A stretch of DNA of 64,000 nt from Multifurca ochricompacta (Eukaryota > Basidiomycota > Agaricomycetes > Russulales > Russulaceae), in contig WTXG01000007.1 of NCBI GenBank assembly GCA_022496185.1, positions 248,001-312,000 on the forward strand, read 5' to 3'. Positions 57,466 to 64,000 of the stretch are shown here, piece by piece (the first letter of the stretch is position 1; each line of letters opens with the position of its first letter). The position numbers and the translations under genes were made by a program. Under the pieces are notes generated by a model. It worked only from the letters and a program-made list of their open reading frames with translations. It searched no databases and was not told the DNA's origin.

Positions 57466-60400
57466 ATGCATTGGCCGCGCGTCTCCCGGCGTCGGACGGG
57501 GGGCTCTGAACCTCCTCGTCCCAGCTCATCGTCGTCCTCCGATACACCTCAAGACGATCCGACCCTAAAGCCCCCACAGTTCCATGACCCCGGCCTCGCC
57601 CGACTGTTCTCAGATGCCGACCTCTTTGGCCAGATCCTTACTTCCTGCCCCGATCTCACTAAGAGCGGTCTTATTGTGGAAGATAGCCAGCCTGTTCATG
57701 CCTCTCTGAATGGATTCTCGCAGCTCGTTGCGCCCGATCTCGATGATAGCGAGCGCGCCGTCTCCCAAAAGCTCGCCCAATTATCTGTCAGCAACTGGAA
57801 CCCTGCCGGGGACAACACCTTGACCAACGATGGCGAAGTGGATGAGTCCGATGAATGTGCCTCAGATGATGAGCATGAGCGGGCCTCGCCGAGTTCAGGA
57901 GCGATACTCAAGGAAGCGGGTGAACCGGACTTTGAAGCTAAATTGACGCCCAGCGAAATCCTTGATCTGCTTCAGCAGGAATTTGGGGCTCTCGCCCTCT
58001 AGGAGAGGAGAAGTTACTCCTGGAGACTGATGCAACTTTATTCCAAGACGTCGTTATCCTGGTACTGTGTCCTCTGCGATTCTTGATTGTGGTACTGTGA
58101 CTGAGATACTCACGATTGACACAGGGAGTCGTGCATCTCACTACACATCGCCTTACGTTCCATGCATCCCTTTTGTCATCCCAACCCAACTACCAACAGA
58201 GTGTCTTAAAGTCTGGCCCGGTCGTGGTGCACCGCAAAGGGCTGCATCGCAAGAAGAGAGTCTGGCTGCAGTTAAGCCATGACATGATCAGCACATACCC
58301 TTCGAGTCGAGATGAAGACAAGATTAAACCTCTGAGAAGCATATTATGTAAGTATATGTATATGTGTGTAACAAACACACACACACACACACACACTGAT
58401 TAACTCCCAATCCAATTAGTGTCATCAATCAAAGATATTAAACCAGTGGATTCGAAACGTTCGAGACACTTCGCACTCTCCTTTGATTCAAGTACAGGAA
58501 TAGTCGAGTCCACAGTTGAGTTCGACACCGATGAGTCTGCTCAAGACTGGAGGCGAGAGCTCCTGGGTATGTTGTTCCCATTATTTGACTAATTTAACGT
58601 CAAGTCGTAATGATCGGTTCCCACAGGTGCACTGTTTTTGTATCGCAGGAATCGACGCTCAGTTTTGATGCAGAACGACGCGGATGACCTTAATGCAGTT
58701 CGTATCAACATCCCACTAAACCGAGTGGATACGATAGAGAAGACTAGCATGCTTTCATTTGCCGGTCTCATCTCCCTCTCATTTGATCCTAAATCTGCTA
58801 ATGGCATCTCGAATGATATGCCATTGGAGCAGGTCACTTCGATTGAAGAAAGAAAAGAGGAGGCCCCTCCCTCGACACTCCACCAGACAAGCACGTGCTT
58901 CAGTTTGGCGTTTTGCGTAAGGATTTTGATTGGGACAACATAATGACCATTGTCAACAAGGCGAAGATCTCGGCATCTAAGAGCAATGTCGATTGGCCTG
59001 GATCTAGAGTTTACATAGATGTGGATCCTAGACCAGCAATAGCTCAGAGGATTCCGACAGCCATCTCAGCAATCTAGTGAAGTCAGTCTCATTGACCCTG
59101 GGGTTGGATACTTCGAAGGAGATATGGAGTAGGTTTCATCCTTTCTCATCCCACCTTGGCTTACGGCCTTTAGTCAAGAAAGCCCATGTTCACCGCTTTG
59201 TCGTGAGCTACTACGGCCACCTAGCAGTGAATACGGAGTGCGTTGGATTCTGGTCCAAATCTATTACTGGCGGGGATATTCGTTATCGCGTCCCTCTTTC
59301 TCGTGTTAAGGCTGTGAAGCCACACGACCGCGGGCGGGCGCGTGACCATTCCTTGGTTCTTGAGATACAAGGCCAGCAGGATCTGCGCCTCGGATTCTCC
59401 ACGGACAAACAACGAGATGAAGCAGTTGACCAGATCAATCGCTTCATCGGTCTATCGCAAGAGCGTTTCACTGTGTCCTCACCGATTTCCCTCACCCCCG
59501 TGCCCTCTCATATTTCCACAAGCGACGAACTCCAACCATCAGACGTGCACAGACACTCGACCAGATTTTGGAAAATTCAGAAACCAGTTCTCTGTCGAAT
59601 GACTCGACAGTTTTTTACCATCCAGCACACGAGTCCAACGCCGACGTCCATCCTCGCGCCGCTTTCGCGTGTCCCGTCGACCGTGCAGAGGCAGCACTTG
59701 CCGCATGCACTGAAGTCCATTCTTCCCAAGGCGATCAATCTTCCCGAGGGGTCTTACTTTCTATACCGTCGAAGCACTTTGTTTGCCTTACCATAGGGTC
59801 CCGGGGCGATGTGCAACCGTACATTGCTCTAGGTCGCGGACTGCAGAAAGAGGGACACAAGGTGACGATTGTCACACACGAAGAGTACAAGGAATGGGTC
59901 ACCGGCTTTGGACTGGAGCACAGAACTGCAGGTGGCGACCCCGGTGCGCTGATGAAGCTTAGTGTAGAAAACAAGGTGCCTGAAAGATGGGTCTCATTTG
60001 CAGCTTTGGCATCGCTAACTCTTATGTCTACAGATGTTTTCACCTCAGTTTTTCAAGGAGAGCTTGTCCAACGTACGTGTCTCCCCTGAGAAATGTTCTT
60101 TTCCCTAATTTCCGCTTCAGTTCCGCACCTGGCTCGATGATTGTACGTTGAGACGCCCTTCCCGCTGTCTTATCCGTCTGATTCTGATTTGGAAATGGTT
60201 GCACGTAGTGCTTGTTGACTCGTGGGAACAATGCAAGGACGCGGATGTACTGTTGGAGAGTCCGTCTGCGATGGCGGGCGTGCATATAGCCGAGGCACTC
60301 CGTAGGTTAGAAATTTAGTCGCTGGCCCGTCTTGCTGACCCATTTTTCATAAAGATATACCATACTTCCGAACCTTTACTATGCCTTGGACTAAGTACGA

Positions 60401-61943
60401 GTGGGCGTCCTTACTGATTTTTAGGTGCTGACACGCGACTTGCAGGACCAAGGAATTCCCGCACGCTTTCCTCGGACCTCCAGTCGAGTCTCCTACCTTT
60501 AACGCGGCTTCGTAAACATTCTTCGCTTCATTTTTGCCACCATTTCTGATAGCTCCTTTCCAGTTATGTGCTCTTCGACAACGTCCTATGGACCGCGACT
60601 TCGTCCCAAATCAACAAGTGGCGTAAGCATACCCTTGGGATCGGGCACACAGATATGGGACATCTTGCTCAATCGAAAATCCTTTCATCTACAATTTCTC
60701 CCAGGTAAATAAGTCCACTTTCTGCCCATTACTATGTTGACACTTTGACACGTCTATTCAGGCCGTCGTGCCTAAACCACTTGATTGGGGTGATGCAACA
60801 GTCGTTTCTGGCTAGTGAGCAAGCTTGTTTCCCGACCCCATCTAATTGTCAGCTCATCACTATCCAATAGCTGGTTCCTCGACAACCCAGAATTGGGTTG
60901 GACACCGCCTCAAACACTCGTCGATTGGATGGCCAAGGCTCGCACTGATGACAAGCCAATCGTGTACATTGGATTTGGCAGCATAACGGTGCCGAATCCC
61001 AAACTTGTGACGGAACGCATTATTCGTGGCGTTTTGAAAGTAAGTGCTGGTTATGCTACCCCACCTTCTAAGCCTTGAACCGCGCCCTGTTCATCTCAGG
61101 TGGGGTTCGTGCGATAATCTCCAAAGGTTGGTCTGCGAGAATGTCGAAGAGCGAGGATGAGGACGTCCCCTTCCCGGAAGAGTGCTACTCTGTGTGTCTG
61201 GTAGTCGTCTGTTTGTTTGTTCTCCATAGCTGACCTTTGCACGCAGTTGGACAAAGTGCCTCATGAGTGAGTCCAAAAAAGTGATCACGTCATCATGCTT
61301 ACTAACATTGGCACTGTAGTTGGTTGTTTCCACAAATCGACGCCGCGCTTCACCACGGTGGAGCTGGGACTACGGGTGCCAGCTTACGAGGTAAGAAGAC
61401 GTCCGGCATGATATGATTGGGTAGTTCATCCACTTACTTATGTGTCTCGATAGCTGGCATACCTACCCTTATTCGCCCCTGGTTTGGGTAAGTAAAGGTG
61501 ATGGGTAGCTAGGTACAAGTTGCTGATTTACCCCCTCAGGGACCAATTCTTCTGGGCATCCAGGGTGCAAAAGCTGGGCGTATGTACTGGCCATTTTATT
61601 TGTTCTAAAAGTGACTTGACAACTTGTCTACAGGCTGGCATCAAGCTGCATAGTCTTCATTCAAAGGAGGTGTCGCACGCCTTGAAGAAAGCAACAACTG
61701 ATCGGTAAGCACTTGCAGTAGCTGTTATCGGGAAAGAGTTTTGACGGGGTGTTGTCAGTGTAATGAAAGAGAGGGCTGCAATCGTAGGAGAACGCATCCG
61801 AGAGGTAAGAGGTTTCTTACCAACCACAATGAGCAGCCACTGAATGGATGATATCGTAGGAGGACGGGGTACGCACTGCAATCAGCACTATTTACACATA
61901 CCTTCCTCGCGCTGGGCGCGACCGCAAGACTATCCAACATTGA
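57466..61943 (+). CDS. ATG26: UGT51/ATG26-type sterol 3-beta-glucosyltransferase, copy A (several frame slips)
   Basis: UDP-glucose:sterol glucosyltransferase. Start at 57466 ([11 protein letters not shown]). Order: acidic N-terminal region; GRAM ([38 protein letters not shown]); PH-like region ([40 protein letters not shown]); second GRAM ([20 protein letters not shown] then [11 protein letters not shown]); and the GT1 domain from 59760 with [85 protein letters not shown] and [20 protein letters not shown] then IRPWFGDQFFWA (PSPG-like UDP-sugar site), stopping at 61943. The frame slips by one missing base near 57,996 (in CCC; TAG results), about 58,860, 59,065 and 59,530, while copy B is intact at the first site. 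It could be a pseudogene, but other genes here have the same kind of slip. Confidence 0.88.
58374..58396. repeat. (CA)n dinucleotide repeat in a UGT51-A intron
   Basis: About ten CA units lie in the intron between the PH-region exon ending LRSIL and the exon starting [10 protein letters not shown]. Confidence 0.8.
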
Positions 61944-62664
61944 TGGTTTAAAGTTCGACTCGGTATATCTGTGCGCAATAGGATCCTCACGTTCTTTCAT
62001 GTAAGGTTAAGTGTCCCGATATCTTACTGCTTACTGGCTTGATTTACCTACTATCTGTTACCCCAATACCCTATCACGAAGCCGTTACTGGTAAACCCGT
62101 TCTCATAATTAATTATTTTATTGTCAAACTTAGTAGCAGCAGCGTGTATATAAATTGACGTTTAACTGGCTGGAGGATTGTTGATAATAATGATTGGTGG
62201 ATGCCAAGGAGCTGCAGCTACCGGCTTCCGGAACGGAAGTAATTATTTATGATCATTCATACCCGTACCCGATGACCGCTAACGGAATAACCGATAAATA
62301 TGAAATTCAATAAAAAAAGAGAGAAAAAAGAAAAAAGGATAGAGATTAGAGAGAAAGGAGAGAGAAAGAGAAGAGAAAGAGAGATAGAGAGAGGGGGAGA
62401 GAGAGGGGAAAGAGAGAGATAGAGAGATAGAGATAGAGATAGAGATAGAAAAATAAAATAAAAGAGATTGCTTTGTGTTCAAAGATATCTTGAATTGAAT
62501 CTTGATGCCGAGGCCGACATGTCATAAGTACAATTCTGCGTACTAATCAATTGATATCATGAGTGATGTGATGATATAAGTACAAAGGATATTACAAAGT
62601 TACAAAGGATATCCTCACTCAACCTTCTCTCGTCCCTATATTTTCCTTTTTCCTTCCAGCTAGT
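61944..62664. other. Gap between the two sterol glucosyltransferase genes
   Basis: About 720 bp that hold the 3' end of copy A, a long polypurine tract (62310-62465) and the promoter of copy B, with a pyrimidine-rich leader before its ATG. Confidence 0.6.
62310..62465. repeat. Polypurine (GAGA-rich) tract of about 150 bp
   Basis: Almost uninterrupted A/G on the plus strand, mostly GAGA, GAAA and GATAGA units, with few pyrimidines. It lies about 200 bp upstream of the copy B start codon. Mirror-like polypurine sequence of this length can form triplex DNA, and GAGA tracts are often nucleosome-poor; both are inferences. Confidence 0.85.
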
Positions 62665-64000
62665 ATGCGCTGGCCACGTGTAACCCGTAAAAACACCCAT
62701 AATTCTGACCTCGATACCTCTCGTCGTGGTACTAACGACGATGCATTGCGCCAGGTCTCCTCCGATGAACTTACCTTAAAGCCACATCAATTGAATGAAT
62801 CTGGTCTCTCTCAGATGTTCAGCGATGCTGCCCTCTATGACCAAGTCCTCAGCGCCTGTCCGCAGGCCCTTAAAGATGGCTTGTCTTTAGGCGCCAATGA
62901 TAAGTCTCTACAAGACTGTATCGGCGGCTTCAACCAGCTTGTCGGTCGAGACCTTGGTGATGCCGAGCGCGCCATCTCTGGCAGGCTTGCCAAGTTGTCA
63001 GTAAATAACTGGGGCTCCCTGGCGGATAACTCCCTCGCTCCTGAATCTCAGTTAGAGGAAGAAACCGAGGACGTGAGTTCTTCAGACGCCGGCGACGCTG
63101 AGAGATTATCGACGCCCGATACGCTGTCACCATCACAAGAGGAACCCTCAGATGAACCCAAGCTCACACCTGAAGAAATCGTCGGGCTGCTTGAACAGGA
63201 GTTTGGTGCTCTCGCACCTCCTGGAGAGGAAAAGCTTTTGCTAGAAACGGATGCTGCGTTCTTCAAGGATGTTGTTATCCTGGTTGGTCCCTCCTCCATT
63301 GTTTCGGGTTTTTATTCACGTTCTCCGTCCATCATCAGGGCGTTGTCCATCTCACCACCCACCGCTTCGCTTTCCACGCTTCACTCTTGTCGTCTCAGCC
63401 AGATTTTTATCAAAAAGTTATCAAGTCTGGATCCGCCCTAATCCATCGCAAAGGATGGCATCGCAAGAGAAGGGTTTGGTTGCAGTTGGAACATGATATG
63501 GTCAGCTCCTTCCCGTCTAGCCGTGACGAGGATCGGATTAGGCCCCTGAGAAGTGTCCTGTGTTCGTGTTTCCCCCCCCCCCCCCTCCCCCCTGCAATTC
63601 ATTTCATGACCCCGTTTTGCAGTGTCATCCATTAAGGAAATCAAGCCCGTTAACTGGGAACACCCCCGACATATTGATGTAGTCTTTGAGTCCAGACAGG
63701 GAATCATTGAGACGTCTGTCGAGTATGACACAATTGAAGCTGCTCGGGATTGGAGAAACGAACTCCGTGGTGCGTGCTAGTTTTGCTACTTTGATCATTT
63801 GATATACGAGACCCTCCCCCTTTAATAGGTGCAATTTTTCTGTATCGTCGGAATCGTCACGCCGTCTTAGCGCAGAACCCAACGGACGATGTTAACGGGA
63901 TTCGCATCAATATCCCACTGAGCCAGGTCATGGGAGCTTCCAAATCGCGATGTCCTGCTTTCGCTTACATAGTTTCTATCACCATCGGTGCTGACCCACT
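62665..64000 (+). CDS. ATG26: UGT51/ATG26-type sterol 3-beta-glucosyltransferase, copy B (runs off right edge)
   Basis: Paralogue of copy A in tandem. Start MRWPRVTRKNTHNSDLD at 62665 parallels copy A's MHWPRVSRR. The acidic N-terminal region (LKPHQLNESGLSQMFSDAAL, GRLAKLSVNNWGSL, LTPEEIVGLLEQEFGALAP) is similar block for block. Then the GRAM start [20 protein letters not shown], an intron, [37 protein letters not shown]-type sequence, a short C-run-containing intron (63562-63622), LSSIKEIKPVNWEHPRHIDV, a further intron, and GAIFLYRRNRHAVLAQNPTD running on into IPLSQV. The frame is continuous over the visible 1.3 kb, including the site where copy A slips. The glycosyltransferase domain must lie beyond 64000. 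Confidence 0.88.
63571..63593. repeat. C-run in a UGT51-B intron
   Basis: A homopolymer-like C tract (14 C, T, 6 C) inside the second intron of copy B. Its real length is uncertain. Confidence 0.7.

Noticed and set aside
1..64000. CRISPR arrays, bacterial operons, ribosome-binding sites, rRNA genes
   Set aside because: None are present; the intron-split eukaryotic genes rule out a bacterial reading and no regularly spaced repeat array was seen.

Overview
This window is nuclear DNA from a filamentous fungus, most likely an agaricomycete basidiomycete. It is gene-dense, and most genes are split by many short (about 40-70 nt) GT...AG introns. Gene spacing is often only 100-200 bp, and the content is typically basidiomycete (a DUF6533-type membrane protein, a TmpL-type fusion, duplicated GRAM/PH sterol glucosyltransferases). 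I assigned genes by translating exons and recognising family motifs. No database search was possible, so exon borders are approximate.

Layout. 1-20.3 kb is a conserved housekeeping block: PRP2/DHX16 (minus, 5' part only), CWF19, a mitochondrial CitE/CLYBL-type lyase, CHL1/DDX11 (minus), POL12 (DNA polymerase alpha B subunit), a GRASP Golgi protein, ALG6, TAM41 and a Derlin (minus). 20.5-25 kb is an accessory patch with two decayed copies of one membrane-protein gene (tentatively DUF4436). It is followed by a MYND-SET protein (minus) and a large TmpL-type protein (minus) joining an adenylation domain to a ferric-reductase-like membrane/flavin module. 32.7-44.5 kb returns to housekeeping: RAD50 (minus), a short coiled-coil SCOC-like protein (minus), RPN13, ARL8 (minus) and PET127. 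45-54.7 kb holds a universal-stress-domain protein (minus), a PLK4/SAK-like polo-box protein with no visible kinase domain, a 3beta-HSD-type dehydrogenase (minus) and a DUF6533-like membrane protein (minus). 55.2-56.5 kb is a strongly CpG-depleted LINE-like relic ending in an A-rich/(AAC)n tail. 57.5-64 kb holds two tandem UGT51/ATG26-type sterol 3-beta-glucosyltransferases, the second cut by the window edge.

Organisation. Several genes sit head to head across about 140-180 bp, and two of these pairs act in the same process: PRP2/CWF19 (spliceosome) and CHL1/POL12 (lagging strand and cohesion). SCOC/RPN13 and ARL8/PET127 are arranged the same way, without an obvious shared process.

Quality caveat. 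In at least eight conserved genes (RAD50, ARL8, RPN13, TAM41, the SET gene, the HSD, the PLK4-like gene, the first UGT51) the conserved reading frame jumps by one missing base at one or more sites, often in or next to a homopolymer. This looks more like residual indel error in a long-read assembly than mass pseudogenisation. It matters for every gene model here.
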